64,000 bases of DNA from Bog-756 sp963839925 (GTDB taxonomy: Bacteria > Actinomycetota > Acidimicrobiia > Acidimicrobiales > RAAP-2), in contig CAWIWV010000002.1 of NCBI GenBank assembly GCA_963839925.1, forward strand, positions 496,001 to 560,000, in the 5' to 3' direction. Below are positions 41,673 through 51,504 of the stretch, one piece after another. The translations under genes and the position numbers were made by a program. The stretch's first letter is position 1, and each line of letters begins with the position of its first letter. The notes beneath the pieces were generated by a model that had not been told where the DNA came from, searched no databases, and was given only the letters and a program-made list of their open reading frames with translations.

Positions 41673-44228
41673 TCAGTCAGCGGCGGAATCGGCACCGGCC
41701 AACTCGACCGGAGGCTGTCCGATCCCCTCGATCGCGGTGAAGGTGAGCTGCTGCTCGCCTGCGATCAGAGGAGGCGCACCCTTGACGTCGTAGGCAGCCG
41801 CCGCCTCGGGGGTGATCGTCTCGACATCGACGATGATCGTCTCCCCGACCCGGAATTCCTTCCACAGAATGCGTTCGGACAGCGGGTCCTCGACCATCTG
41901 CTGGATGGCACGGCGTAGCGGCCTCGCCCCGAGCTGGGGGTCGTAACCCTTCTCGGCCAACAGCTGCTTGGCAGGCGGCGTGAGCACCAGGCTCAGTCCC
42001 TGGAGCTCCAGCTGGTTGGAGACCCGCTGGATCATCAGGTCGACGATCTCGACGACCTCGACCCGTGACAGCTCGTGGAACACCACCACTTCGTCGATCC
42101 GGTTGAGGAACTCGGGCCGGAAGTGCGCCTTGAGGGCCTCGTTCACCTTGGACTTCATCCGCTCGTAGGTGACCGCTTCGGACGACTTGGCGAAGCCCAC
42201 GCTGGACTTGCGCAAGTCCGCGGTCCCGAGGTTGGAGGTCATGATCAGCACGGTGTTCTTGAAGTCGACCGAGCGACCCTGCGCGTCGGTCAGGCGTCCG
42301 TCCTCCAGGATCTGGAGCAACGTGTTGAACACGTCCGCGTGGGCCTTCTCCACCTCGTCGAAGAGCACCACCGAGAAGGGCTTGCGGCGCACCGCCTCGG
42401 TCAGCTGACCGCCCTCCTCGTAGCCCACGTACCCGGGAGGCGAGCCCACCAGGCGGCTCACAGTGTGCTTCTCCATGTACTCGGACATGTCGAGTTGGAT
42501 GAGCGCGTCCTCGTCGTCGAAGAGGAACTCGGCCAGCGTCTTGGCCAGCTCGGTCTTTCCGACGCCGGTCGGCCCCAAGAAGATGAACGAGCCGCTCGGA
42601 CGCTTCGGGTCCTTCAGGCCGGCACGGGTGCGGCGGATCGAGCGCGCCAGCGCAGCGATGGCCGGTTCCTGCCCGATGACCCGCTTGTGCAGTTCCTCTT
42701 CCATGCGGAGGAGCTTGGCGGTCTCTTCTTCGGTGAGCCGGTAGACCGGGATCCCCGTCCAGTTGGCGAGGACCTCGGCGATGACCTCTTCGTCCACGAC
42801 ATCGAACAGGTCGACGCCCTCGGCACGCCACTCGGCCTCCATCGCCTCTTTGCTGTCGAGCCGCACCTTCTCCTGCTCGGCGAGTTTTTTGGCTTGGTCG
42901 AAGGCCTGCTTCTCGATGGCGGCCTCCTTGTCGGCACGGAGCCGACCGATCTCCTCTTCGAGCTTCTTGTAGGCCGGGGGCGTGGTCATCCGTCGGATGC
43001 GCAGGCGGCTCCCCGCCTCGTCGATGAGGTCGATGGCCTTGTCCGGCAGGTACCTGTCGGCGAGGTAGCGGTCGGCCAGGTTGGCCGCGGCGACGAGCGC
43101 CTGGTCGGTGATGGTGACCGCGTGGTGGGACTCGTAGCGATCCCGCAGCCCCTTCAGGATCTCGATGGTGAGGGCCACGTTGGGCTGCTCCACCTTGATC
43201 GGCTGGAAACGACGCTCGAGCGCCGCGTCCTTTTCGAGATGCTTGCGGTACTCATCGATGGTGGTCGCACCGATTGTCTGCAGCTCGCCCCTGGCAAGCA
43301 TCGGCTTCAAGATCGATGCGGCGTCGATCGCACCTTCGGCAGCTCCGGCCCCGACCAACGTGTGGAGCTCGTCGATGAACAGGACGATGTCGCCCCGTGT
43401 GCGGATCTCCTTCAGGACCTTCTTCAGCCGCTCCTCGAAATCGCCCCGGTAGCGGCTGCCGGCGACGAGTGCGCCGAGATCGAGCGTGTAGAGCTGCTTG
43501 CCGGTGAGCGTCTCGGGCACGTCGTCGGCCACGATGCGCTGGGCGAGGCCCTCGACGATGGCGGTCTTGCCGACGCCGGGCTCGCCGATCAGCACCGGGT
43601 TGTTCTTCGTCCGGCGGGAGAGCACCTGCATCACCCGCTCGATCTCTTTCTCGCGGCCGATGACCGGATCGAGCTTGTGGTCCCGCGCCAAGGCGGTGAG
43701 GTTCCGACCGAACTGGTCGAGCACCGGCGAACCGGTCGGTGCGTCCGAGGACTGGGACCCGGGGGCGCCTGCGCCCACCGATTCCTTGCCCTGATAACCC
43801 GAGAGCAGCTGGATCACCTGCTGACGGACACGCGGCAGGTCCGCGCCGAGGCTCTGCAGCACCTGGGCCGCCACTCCCTCGCCCTCACGGACCAGGCCGA
43901 GGAGCATGTGTTCGGTGCCGATGTAGCTGTGACCGAGCTGGAGCGCTTCGCGCAGCGACAGCTCGAGGACCTTCTTCGCCCGCGGGGTGAACGGGGGGGA
44001 TCCGGTGGGTGCGGTCCCCGCGAGTCCGATCGTCTCCTCGACCTTCTCCCGCACAGCTTCCAGCGAGACGCCGAGTGACTCGAGCGCCTTGGCCGCGACA
44101 CCCTCACCCTCGTGGATGAGGCCCAAGAGGATGTGCTCGGTGCCAATGAAGCTGTGGTTCAGTAGGCGCGCCTCCTCTTGAGCGAGGACAAGAACTCGGC
44201 GAGCCCGGTCTGTAAATCGTTCGAACAT
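41673..44228 (-). CDS. clpC: ATP-dependent Clp protease ATPase subunit ClpC
   Basis: Unfolds proteins and feeds them to ClpP. The 851-residue protein has two N-terminal Clp repeats (HSFIGTEHILLGLIHEGEG and HSYIGTEHMLLGLVREGEG). AAA-1 has GEPGVGKTAIV and ELHTLVGAGAAEG, a UVR-like coil follows, and AAA-2 has GPTGVGKTELAKTLAEFLF. It keeps the ClpP-contact loop region and the QQMVEDPLSERIL tail. ATG 44228 (MFERFTDRARRV) follows GGAGG. It is divergent from the polyprenyl synthase, with an inverted repeat in the gap. Confidence 0.98.
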   Translation of the reverse strand: MFERFTDRARRVLVLAQEEARLLNHSFIGTEHILLGLIHEGEGVAAKALESLGVSLEAVREKVEETIGLAGTAPTGSPPFTPRAKKVLELSLREALQLGHSYIGTEHMLLGLVREGEGVAAQVLQSLGADLPRVRQQVIQLLSGYQGKESVGAGAPGSQSSDAPTGSPVLDQFGRNLTALARDHKLDPVIGREKEIERVMQVLSRRTKNNPVLIGEPGVGKTAIVEGLAQRIVADDVPETLTGKQLYTLDLGALVAGSRYRGDFEERLKKVLKEIRTRGDIVLFIDELHTLVGAGAAEGAIDAASILKPMLARGELQTIGATTIDEYRKHLEKDAALERRFQPIKVEQPNVALTIEILKGLRDRYESHHAVTITDQALVAAANLADRYLADRYLPDKAIDLIDEAGSRLRIRRMTTPPAYKKLEEEIGRLRADKEAAIEKQAFDQAKKLAEQEKVRLDSKEAMEAEWRAEGVDLFDVVDEEVIAEVLANWTGIPVYRLTEEETAKLLRMEEELHKRVIGQEPAIAALARSIRRTRAGLKDPKRPSGSFIFLGPTGVGKTELAKTLAEFLFDDEDALIQLDMSEYMEKHTVSRLVGSPPGYVGYEEGGQLTEAVRRKPFSVVLFDEVEKAHADVFNTLLQILEDGRLTDAQGRSVDFKNTVLIMTSNLGTADLRKSSVGFAKSSEAVTYERMKSKVNEALKAHFRPEFLNRIDEVVVFHELSRVEVVEIVDLMIQRVSNQLELQGLSLVLTPPAKQLLAEKGYDPQLGARPLRRAIQQMVEDPLSERILWKEFRVGETIIVDVETITPEAAAAYDVKGAPPLIAGEQQLTFTAIEGIGQPPVELAGADSAAD

Positions 44229-44271
44229 CCACCGCCTCCATCTGCGGTCGGCAACTGACCGAAGTCTACAG

Positions 44272-44302
44272 GCGGTGGTGCACAACGCACTCGCACCACC
44301 GC
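44272..44302. promoter_or_regulatory. 10-bp perfect inverted repeat in clpC/polyprenyl synthase gap
   Basis: GCGGTGGTGC at 44272-44281 pairs with GCACCACCGC at 44293-44302 over an 11-base loop, followed on the plus strand by GTTTTCC. It could be an operator for the divergent genes or a weak terminator-like leader in front of the polyprenyl synthase. No known regulator box was matched. Confidence 0.5.
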
Positions 44303-44354
44303 GTTTTCCAGCACTTTTTCAGGCATCGGCATCCTCGCCTATCGTCTGTAGGAA

Positions 44355-45359
44355 GTGAACCTCGTCGAGCTCCTAGGGCTGCCTGCTCTCGAAGAACAGC
44401 TACAACGCCTGGAGCCCCTCCTGGTCGAGTCGGTGGTGACCGGCGACGGCTTCCTGGACGAGGTCACGACCCACTTGCTGGCGGCCGGCGGAAAACGTCT
44501 CCGACCCATCCTGGCGCTCGCCACAGCCACGTCAGGTGACCGCGCAGCCACACGGGAAGACCACTTGGGAGCCGTCTCGGTGGAATTGGTCCATCTGGCC
44601 TCCCTCTACCACGACGACGTGATGGACGAGGCGACGATGCGTCGGAACGTCGAGAGCGTCAACGCACGCTTCGGAAACCTGGTGGCCATCGTCGCCGGTG
44701 ACTTCCTCCTCGCCCGGTCCGCCGAGATCGCCGCGGGTCTCGGCACCGAGATCGCCGCCCTACTGGCCTCGACCCTCGGGGAGCTCTGCCAGGGCCAGGT
44801 GGCCGAAGTCCATGCCGCCTTCCAGGTAGAGCGGAGCACCGACAGCTACACCCGGGCGATCGCGGGCAAGACCGCCGCCCTCATGTCCACCGCCTGCAGG
44901 ATCGGGGCCCTCACCGGGGGGCTTCCCCGCGACGAGGTCGACGCGTTCACCCTGTTCGGTCGCTACTTCGGCATGAGCTTCCAGGTCCGGGACGACATCC
45001 TCGACGTGGTCGGCACCGAGGCGGAGCTCGGAAAGCCGGCGGGACAGGATCTGGCCGAGGGCATCTACACCCTGCCGGTGCTGTTGGCCCTCGCCGATCC
45101 GGTCGTCGGCCCCGAGCTGGCCCCCCTGCTGGGACAACCGCTGGGCCACCCCGAACGGGACAAGGCCCGCTCCATCGTCGCCGAGTCCGGAGCGGTCGGG
45201 GACGCTGCCGCCGTCGCCAGGCGCTACGCAGACATGGCGGCCACGACAGCTGCCGCGGCTCCTTCGGCTGCGCTCGCAGAAGGCTTCGCCAACCTTGCCC
45301 ACTCGATGGTGGACGATCTTCCGGTCGGTGGGCGGCCGCCGCGCTCACTCACCCACTGA
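44355..45359 (+). CDS. Polyprenyl diphosphate synthase (trans-type)
   Basis: Extends allylic diphosphates with isopentenyl diphosphate, probably for menaquinone side chains. The 334-residue protein shows GGKRLRP, the first aspartate-rich motif LYHDDVMDEATMRR, GDFLLARS, the GKTAALM lysine region and the second motif FQVRDDILDV. It starts at GTG 44355. Length of product chain cannot be fixed from the sequence, though the second residue type before the first motif (LASLY) suggests medium to long chains. Confidence 0.93.
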   Translation: MNLVELLGLPALEEQLQRLEPLLVESVVTGDGFLDEVTTHLLAAGGKRLRPILALATATSGDRAATREDHLGAVSVELVHLASLYHDDVMDEATMRRNVESVNARFGNLVAIVAGDFLLARSAEIAAGLGTEIAALLASTLGELCQGQVAEVHAAFQVERSTDSYTRAIAGKTAALMSTACRIGALTGGLPRDEVDAFTLFGRYFGMSFQVRDDILDVVGTEAELGKPAGQDLAEGIYTLPVLLALADPVVGPELAPLLGQPLGHPERDKARSIVAESGAVGDAAAVARRYADMAATTAAAAPSAALAEGFANLAHSMVDDLPVGGRPPRSLTH

Positions 45360-45368
45360 CACTCGCTC

Positions 45369-45405
45369 ACTGACTCAGTCGCACTGACTCAGTCGCACTG
45401 ACTCA
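45369..45405. repeat. 14-base tandem repeat between convergent genes
   Basis: ACTGACTCAGTCGC occurs twice in tandem plus a 9-base third copy. Each unit contains the near-palindrome ACTGACTCAGT. It lies between the stops of the polyprenyl synthase and the secreted protein, so it may act as a weak two-way terminator. Confidence 0.7.
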
Positions 45406-45456
45406 CCGTCGACGCGCGCGGTCCGCACCCCGACGTGTGGACGAGCCAGCGCCCGG

Positions 45457-46164
45457 TCAGCTGGGAGCAGTCGTGGTGCTCGTGGTCGACGAGGGGGTCG
45501 TCGTGCTGGGCGCCACGGTCGTCGACGTGGTCGGTGGCGTCGTCGTGGTCGGTGCGGTCGTGGGTGTGGGCTTGGGTGCAGTCGTCGTGGGCGTCGTCTT
45601 GGCGGGACTCGTGGTCGTGGTCGTCGCCGCTGCTGCCTTTGCCGCAGCCGCCTTTGCCTCGCGCTCCTTCAGGGCCCGTCGCTTGGCCGCGTTCCCCTTG
45701 TGGTGCTTGTGGTGCTTGAGATCGCCGGCGGCGTTCCGCGCCAGCGACAGACACACCTCACTGAGCGCCTTCCCCTTTGCCGGCTCCAGACCGAACACCT
45801 TCTCGCCGAGCGTCTTCTTCCTCACCGAGCGCACGTGAGCGATGTCATGCTTCAGCGTCTTGACCTGACGTCCGTGACCAGCTTTGGCGGCCGCGGCCTC
45901 CGCCTCTCTCAGCAACTTCAGGTGCTTGTCGTAGTGAGCGGTCAGCTTCTTCTCCCGGTGGAGCCACCGGAACGTCCGGTGACACTCTTTCCGGAAGGCC
46001 TTGGCCAATCTGACGTGCTCGGCGTGGGTGCGGTGGGCACTGGCAGATGCCGGAGTGGAAGCTGCGGCGACGCCGGCGACGGACGACACAGAGAGGGCGC
46101 CGGCGGCAACCACCACGACCAGTAATTTCTTCGAGACATGCCGGAGCGGCTCGTTCGTCGACAT
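45457..46164 (-). CDS. Secreted Lys/His/Ala-rich protein with Thr/Pro tail
   Basis: A 235-residue uncharacterised exported protein. ATG 46164 starts a signal peptide (KKLLVVVVAAGALSVSSVAGVAAA) with likely cleavage near residue 33-43. A basic helical region follows (about 45-165, with CHRTFRWLHREKK and two cysteines), then KHHKHHKGNAAKRR, an Ala/Lys stretch, and a Thr/Pro/Ser tail (about 185-235) typical of flexible, possibly glycosylated wall-spanning segments. Function is not recognised. Confidence 0.75.
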   Translation of the reverse strand: MSTNEPLRHVSKKLLVVVVAAGALSVSSVAGVAAASTPASASAHRTHAEHVRLAKAFRKECHRTFRWLHREKKLTAHYDKHLKLLREAEAAAAKAGHGRQVKTLKHDIAHVRSVRKKTLGEKVFGLEPAKGKALSEVCLSLARNAAGDLKHHKHHKGNAAKRRALKEREAKAAAAKAAAATTTTTSPAKTTPTTTAPKPTPTTAPTTTTPPTTSTTVAPSTTTPSSTTSTTTAPS

Positions 46165-46335
46165 TGATTCAGTGCTCCTCTGCTCACGCCCTGCCGTGGT
46201 GCCCCCTGAGCTGGCGACATCTGAGAACAACGATGCTAGTCCCCGAGTACTGCAATTCACCATCGCCCCGGAGGATCTTTTCCACAGCCGGATGAGGGCC
46301 GAAACGAGCGCCCGACTGAGCAGCCGAATCCCCTG

Positions 46336-47191
46336 TCAGCGCTGGTCAGCGGGCCTTCCGCCCTGCCCGAGCCGTGCGGCGTTGCGTTCGAAGATGATTC
46401 GGAGGCCATGCAGGGTGAGCCACGGCTCGACGTATTCGATCTCAGCGGAGTACGGAGCGATGAGCTCGGACAACCCTCCGGTCGCCACCACCGTGCACTC
46501 GCCCAGCTCGGCTGCGAACCTGCGACAGAGCCCGTCGACCTGGCCGGAGAACCCGTAGAGCGCCCCCGACTGGATCGACTCGACCGTCGATTTGCCGATC
46601 ACGCTCCGCGGCTCGATCAGCTCCACCCGACCGAGCGCCGCCGCATTTGCGAAGAGGGCATCGAGGCTGATCGCGACCCCGGGGGTGATCGCACCGCCCA
46701 AATATTCGCCCGCCGCCGAGATGGCGTCGAACGTCGTCGCCGTCCCCAGGTCGACCACGACACACGGTCCGCCGAACAGATCGTGGGCGCCGACCGCGTT
46801 GGCGATCCGGTCGGCCCCGACCTCTTTGGGGTTGTCGTAGAGGATGGGCATCCCGCTCTTCACGCCCGGCTCCAGTACCACCGAAGGCACGTCGAACCAC
46901 CGGCTGACCATCTGACGAAGGTTGGCGGTGACCAGTGGCACCGACGAGGTCACTGCGATGCCGGTCACCGCGGTGTCGATGTCCAGACCGTCGAGGTCGA
47001 GCAGTTGGGTGAGCAGCAACGCGTGCTCGTCCGACGTCCGCGCTGCGACCGTCGAAAGCCTCCAGTGATGGGCGAGCCCGGTGGGCTCGTTGCCGTCGCG
47101 GGGCCCGGTGGTGGTCAGCGGCGCGCTCGAGATCGTCGGCGAAGAGCCCGACGACCGTCTCGGTGTTGCCGACATCGATGGCGAGAAGCAT
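46336..47191 (-). CDS. coaX: Type III pantothenate kinase (frame break near N-terminus)
   Basis: Phosphorylates pantothenate, the first step of CoA synthesis. ATG 47191 opens MLLAIDVGNTETVVGLF, the phosphate-binding start. After about residue 32 the sensible reading (LAHHWRLSTVAARTSDEHALL and onward) is in the +1 frame and continues through GADRIANAVGAHDLFGG, VVDLGTATTFDAIS, GGAITPGVAISLDAL and VVATGGLSELIA. Removing one base near 47092-47110 (a GGGGCCC run) joins the frames. It may be a sequence error or a real mutation. It follows nadC by 4 bases. Confidence 0.88.
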
Positions 47192-47195
47192 GTCG

Positions 47196-48089
47196 TCAGC
47201 CCTCCCCACCGGCTCGTGGCGGCAGATCGAATCCGAGGTCGAGCACCGGGGCGGAGTGGGTGAGCGCGCCGACCGAGATGAGGTCTGCACCGGCGGCCGC
47301 CATCTTCGGGGCGGTCTCCAGGTCCACACCGCCGGACACCTCGACCAAGGCGTCGGCACCGCTCGCCCTGACCAAGGCGACGCATTCGGTGACCTGCTCG
47401 GCGGTCATGTTGTCGAGCAGGATCACCGTGGCCCGGGCGCGTGCGGCCTCGGCCACTTGCTCGGAGCGGTCGCACTCGACCTCGACCATCCTGCCGGGCC
47501 AACGCCCGCGCGCCACGGTCACTGCCTCGGTGATCGACACGCCTCCGAGATGATTGTCCTTGACCAGCACCGCTTCTGAGAGATTCCCCCGGTGGTTGTG
47601 CCCGCCACCGGCGCGCACGGCGGCTTTCTCCAACGCCCGCAACCCAGGCGTCGTCTTTCGGGTGTCGATCACCCGGGTCGACGGGTTCGCCTGGCGCACC
47701 GCGGCGACGTATCTCGCGGTCAGCGACGCCACCCCCGACAGGTGCCCGAGAAAGTTCAGCGCGGTGCGCTCCGAGGTGAGGATCGAGCGGAGGGTTCCAC
47801 TGACTTCGGCAACCACGTCGCCGGGCTTGACCTCGGCACCGTCGGGAAGGTTCCACACCACAGCGAGCCCGGGATCGATCTGCGCGAAGGTCTCGACCGC
47901 ACATGCTCGTCCGGCAATCACCCCGGGCTGCCTGCTGACGACGGCGATCGTTGCGGTCACCGAAGCCCGAACCAGCCCGGCGGTGAGATCCCCGAGCGGA
48001 AGCACGTCTTCGGCGATCGCGCGGGCGACCGCCTCGCGCACAGCGATCGGCGGAGGGTCGAGCGCGTCGTTCGAATCGTCAAGAGTCAA
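47196..48089 (-). CDS. nadC: Nicotinate-nucleotide pyrophosphorylase (carboxylating)
   Basis: Converts quinolinate and PRPP to nicotinate mononucleotide in NAD synthesis. The 297-residue protein starts at TTG 48089, which overlaps the nadB stop as TTGA with GGAG five bases upstream. Motifs include AIAEDVLPLGDLTAGL, ERTALNFLGHLSGVASLT, IDTRKTTPGLRALEKAAVRAGG and VKDNHL. It lies between nadB and coaX in the cofactor gene train. Confidence 0.95.
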   Translation of the reverse strand: MTLDDSNDALDPPPIAVREAVARAIAEDVLPLGDLTAGLVRASVTATIAVVSRQPGVIAGRACAVETFAQIDPGLAVVWNLPDGAEVKPGDVVAEVSGTLRSILTSERTALNFLGHLSGVASLTARYVAAVRQANPSTRVIDTRKTTPGLRALEKAAVRAGGGHNHRGNLSEAVLVKDNHLGGVSITEAVTVARGRWPGRMVEVECDRSEQVAEAARARATVILLDNMTAEQVTECVALVRASGADALVEVSGGVDLETAPKMAAAGADLISVGALTHSAPVLDLGFDLPPRAGGEG

Positions 48090-49811
48090 CGTGTCTCCGA
48101 TCGCGATTCGGCCGGGAGACCCTGCCCGGTTTGGGGTGCAGGGACGTCGACCAGGGTGACGCCGTCCGCAGTGTGGACGATGCGGCGTCGCCAGCGAGCA
48201 TCGGTCTCGGGATAGTCGGCTCGGGCATGAGCACCCCGGGTCTCGCATCGCATGGTCGCCGAGGAGAGCAGGCTGGTCGCCGCGGTGACCAGATTGGCGA
48301 GCTCACCCTCGGAGCGACTCGCCGGTGCGCGCGATCCGACTCGCTCGGCGACCGCACGGACCGCGTCCGCGCCGGCTGCAAGAGAGGCCGCGCTCCGCAC
48401 CACCCCGGCCCCTTCGGTCATCGCCCGCTGGAGCTCGTCCCTGACCTTCGCGGTGTCGACATGGTCTCCGGTCTCCGGCTCGGGCAATGACCGCGAAGGC
48501 TCGGGCACCCCGATGGGATCCGACCGTCGGCCACCGCCGGCGAGCAGACCGGCCATCGCCCCGGTCGGCGTCGCTCCGTCGACTCCTCGAGCGATCGCCT
48601 CGGCCAGTCGGGCGCCGAACACCATCCCTTCGAGCAACGAGTTGGACGCGAGTCGATTGGCCCCGTGGACTCCGGTGCAGGCAACCTCGCCCGCGGCCCA
48701 GAGGCCGGCGAGCGCGGTCGCCCCCGACAGGTCGGTGAGCACTCCACCCGAGTGGTAGTGCGCGGCGGGTGCGATGGGCAACCAATCGCGAGAGGGATCG
48801 AGCCCGATTGCCGCGATCGAAGCCGCGATGGTGGGGAACCGCGGAACCGAACGCGTCGAGGCCGGTGGCGTCCAGCCAGAGGTTCTCCACTCCCTGTTCC
48901 CGCATCCGCTCGGCCATGGCCCGGCTGACCACGTCGCGAGGAGCGAGCTCGTCGACGAAGCGATCACCTCGTGCATCTCGCAGCAGCGCGCCATGTCCTC
49001 GGAGGGCTTCGGACAGGAGGGGTCGGGGCATGGCCGGGTGGTGGAGCGCGGTCGGGTGGAACTGCATGAACTCCACGTCGGCGACCGGCACTCCTGCACG
49101 CAGTGCCATGGCCAGACCGTCGGCCGTCGCTTCTGCGGGATTGGTGGTCACCGCAAACAGCTGGCCGGCGCCTCCGGTCGCGAGCACCGTGTGGGTGGCG
49201 CGCACGTCGACGGTCCGTCCGTCCGTGCTGAGGGCGCGCACGCCGCGGCACCGGCCGCCCTCGACGAGCAGATCGAGCGCGAACCACTCTTCGAGCACCG
49301 CCGCAGCAGAGGTCCGGGTCGCGTCGACCAGTGCCCGCTCGACTTCCGCACCGGTGGCGGCGCCGCCGGCATGGACCACCCGTGCGGTGGAGTGGCCGCC
49401 CTCACGGGCCAGCGCAAGTGCACCGCCCGGCCCGCAGTCGAAGACGGCGCCCATCGCGATCAGCTCACGCACCCGTGACGGGCCTTCATCGACCAGGACC
49501 CGCACCGCGTCGGTGTCGCACAGGCCGGCCCCCGCGGCCAACGTGTCGGCCAGATGAAGATCGGTCGAGTCCTCGTCACCGCCGAGCACCGCGGCCACAC
49601 CCCCTTGGGCCCACCGTGTCGCGGACTGGGAGAGCTCGGCCTTGGTCAGCACACCGACCCTCAATCCGGCGGCCTGGATCGGGACCCCGGCCCCCGACAG
49701 GGGGGAGGGCGCGGCCAGACGAACCGCTGCGGACAGGCCGGCGACGCCACTGCCGACCACCAGCACGTCCAGCGGATCGGTGCGGATCACCGGATCGGTC
49801 GGCGGGATCAC
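48086..49811 (-). CDS. nadB: L-aspartate oxidase (frame break inside)
   Basis: Flavoenzyme that oxidises aspartate to iminoaspartate for quinolinate and NAD synthesis. From GTG 49811: VLVVGSGVAGLSAAVRLA (FAD), TKAELSQSATRWAQGGVAAVL, REGGHSTARVVHAGGAATG and VEFMQFHPTALHHP. At LDATGLDAFGS the frame breaks. The sensible continuation RFPTIAASIAAIGLDP, IAPAAHYHSGG and GVHGANRLASNSLLEGMVFG is one base on and ends at 48086. Dropping one base at about 48835-48846 restores a normal 574-residue enzyme. Confidence 0.9.
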
Positions 49812-49818
49812 CCGACCC

Positions 49819-51504
49819 TCACTCGACGACTCGTGTCGGGGATTCGGCGCCGGAGGCCCGTGGGTCGAGATTGTCGATCAGCCGGACCGAACCAACCTCG
49901 GCTGCGATGAGCAGCCGGAGCGGACGGTCGGTGGAACAGGTGACCGCAGGTTCGAGGTCGTCCGCAGTGACCACCGCGGCGTAGTCCAAGGCCACTCCGT
50001 GAACGGTCGCCACCGTCTCGGCCATCAACCCGTCGACGACGGCCGGCCGTTCCTCACCCGCCACGATCGCTGCGGCGCCTGCGGTGAGCGCCCGAAAGAG
50101 CACAGTCGCCGAGGTCCGCTGCTCGGCCGACAGCCGGATATTCCTGCTCGAAAGAGCGAGGCCGTCACGCTCGCGGACGGTGGGGCAGCCGATCACTTCG
50201 GTCGGAAGACGGTGGTCGGCAACCACCTTGCGGATCAGCGCGAGCTGCTGGAAGTCCTTCTCTCCGAAGTAGGCGCGGCAGGGACCCGCGCCCGTCAGCA
50301 GTTTCACCACGATGGTCGCAACCCCGTCGAAGTGGCCGGGACGGGCCGCTCCTTCCCATCGTTTCGCGACCTCTGGTACCGCAACCGGCTCGCACCCAGT
50401 TGATCCCTCGGGGTACATCTCGTCGACCGGCGGGGCGAACACCAGCTCTCCGCCGGCTGCCGACAGCGATGCGATGTCGGCCTCGAGGGTCCGCGGATAG
50501 CGGTCGAGATCCGACTGATCCCCGAACTGGGTGGGATTCACGAAGATGGTCACCGCGCAGACGTCGCACTCACGGGCGGCACGCTCGATGAGCGAGAGAT
50601 GGCCCTCGTGCAACGCGCCCATCGTGGGCACCAGACCGACCGTCGCACCCTGTGCGCGCACCGCGTCGAGTGACTGCGAGTACTCGGCGACGGTCTCGAG
50701 AACGGTGGGCACGTCGACGACCGTGCTCCACGCGACCTGTTCCCCGGTGGCATCAGTTGACGGTGTGCCGGGCTCCACATCCATGGCGAGCCTTCTCGCC
50801 AGCGCGACCAGTGCGTCGTAGGCGGCGAGCTCACTGCGATGGCCGGGCAAGGAGGCAAGTGCCTTCCGATGCCGCTCGATGGTGTCCCAATCACCGCGTG
50901 CTGCCGGGCCGGTCAGGGCCCGCCGGGGTCCGAGTGCCAACGCGTCGTCCAAGGCGGCATGCATCAGACCGGAGAACGCCTCGAGGGACAGCCCGGCAAG
51001 ACCGGCGACCCGCTCGACCTGACCGATCAAGGCGACCATGTGGTTGGCGGCGATCGACGCGGCCGCGTGATACGAGTCGCGGTCTCGATCGTCGACCGAC
51101 ACTGCTCGCCCACCGAGCGCCGTCACCACCGTCTCGGTCAGTGGGTCTCCCGCCACGGCAAAGGTGACCCCCGACGACAGCCGTTCGGATCCCCGTTCGG
51201 GGTCCGGCAACGGAACGAGCGGATGGACCGATCCCGTGCGCCGATGCGGGGCGAGCACGTCCAGTCCGAGCGATCCCGACAGATGGATCACGACGGTGGA
51301 CTCGACCGGCATGACCGACGAGGCGACGTGGCCGACCTGGCCGTCAGGGGTGGCGATGACCAGGAGTTCGACACCCGAGGCAGCATCCTCGAGACGATCG
51401 CCCCGACCGAGCACGCCACTGCTCTCGAACCCGGGACACGAGTCGAGCGCCGCCGCCAGCGACTGCCCGGCCCTGCCCGGTCCGATGACCCGGAAGGTGA
51501 TCAT
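49819..51504 (-). CDS. panC: DUF2520 Rossmann protein fused to pantothenate synthetase
   Basis: A 561-residue fusion. Residues 1-245 form a Rossmann/DUF2520 unit (VIGPGRAGQSLAAAL, HLSGSLGLDVLAPHRRTGSVHPLVPL, a helical domain with AASIAANHMVALIGQVE). Residues about 275-561 are PanC, which joins pantoate and beta-alanine with ATP (LVPTMGALHEGHLSLIERA, TIFVNPTQFG, YFGEKDFQQLALI, LALSSRNIRLS). In mycobacteria the two are separate neighbours; here no stop separates them. ATG 51504; the end is 7 bases before nadB. PanD is not in the window. Confidence 0.95.
   Translation of the reverse strand: MITFRVIGPGRAGQSLAAALDSCPGFESSGVLGRGDRLEDAASGVELLVIATPDGQVGHVASSVMPVESTVVIHLSGSLGLDVLAPHRRTGSVHPLVPLPDPERGSERLSSGVTFAVAGDPLTETVVTALGGRAVSVDDRDRDSYHAAASIAANHMVALIGQVERVAGLAGLSLEAFSGLMHAALDDALALGPRRALTGPAARGDWDTIERHRKALASLPGHRSELAAYDALVALARRLAMDVEPGTPSTDATGEQVAWSTVVDVPTVLETVAEYSQSLDAVRAQGATVGLVPTMGALHEGHLSLIERAARECDVCAVTIFVNPTQFGDQSDLDRYPRTLEADIASLSAAGGELVFAPPVDEMYPEGSTGCEPVAVPEVAKRWEGAARPGHFDGVATIVVKLLTGAGPCRAYFGEKDFQQLALIRKVVADHRLPTEVIGCPTVRERDGLALSSRNIRLSAEQRTSATVLFRALTAGAAAIVAGEERPAVVDGLMAETVATVHGVALDYAAVVTADDLEPAVTCSTDRPLRLLIAAEVGSVRLIDNLDPRASGAESPTRVVE

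Noticed and set aside
42075..44078. 667-codon plus-strand frame opposite clpC
   Set aside because: Antisense shadow of ClpC with no family motif.
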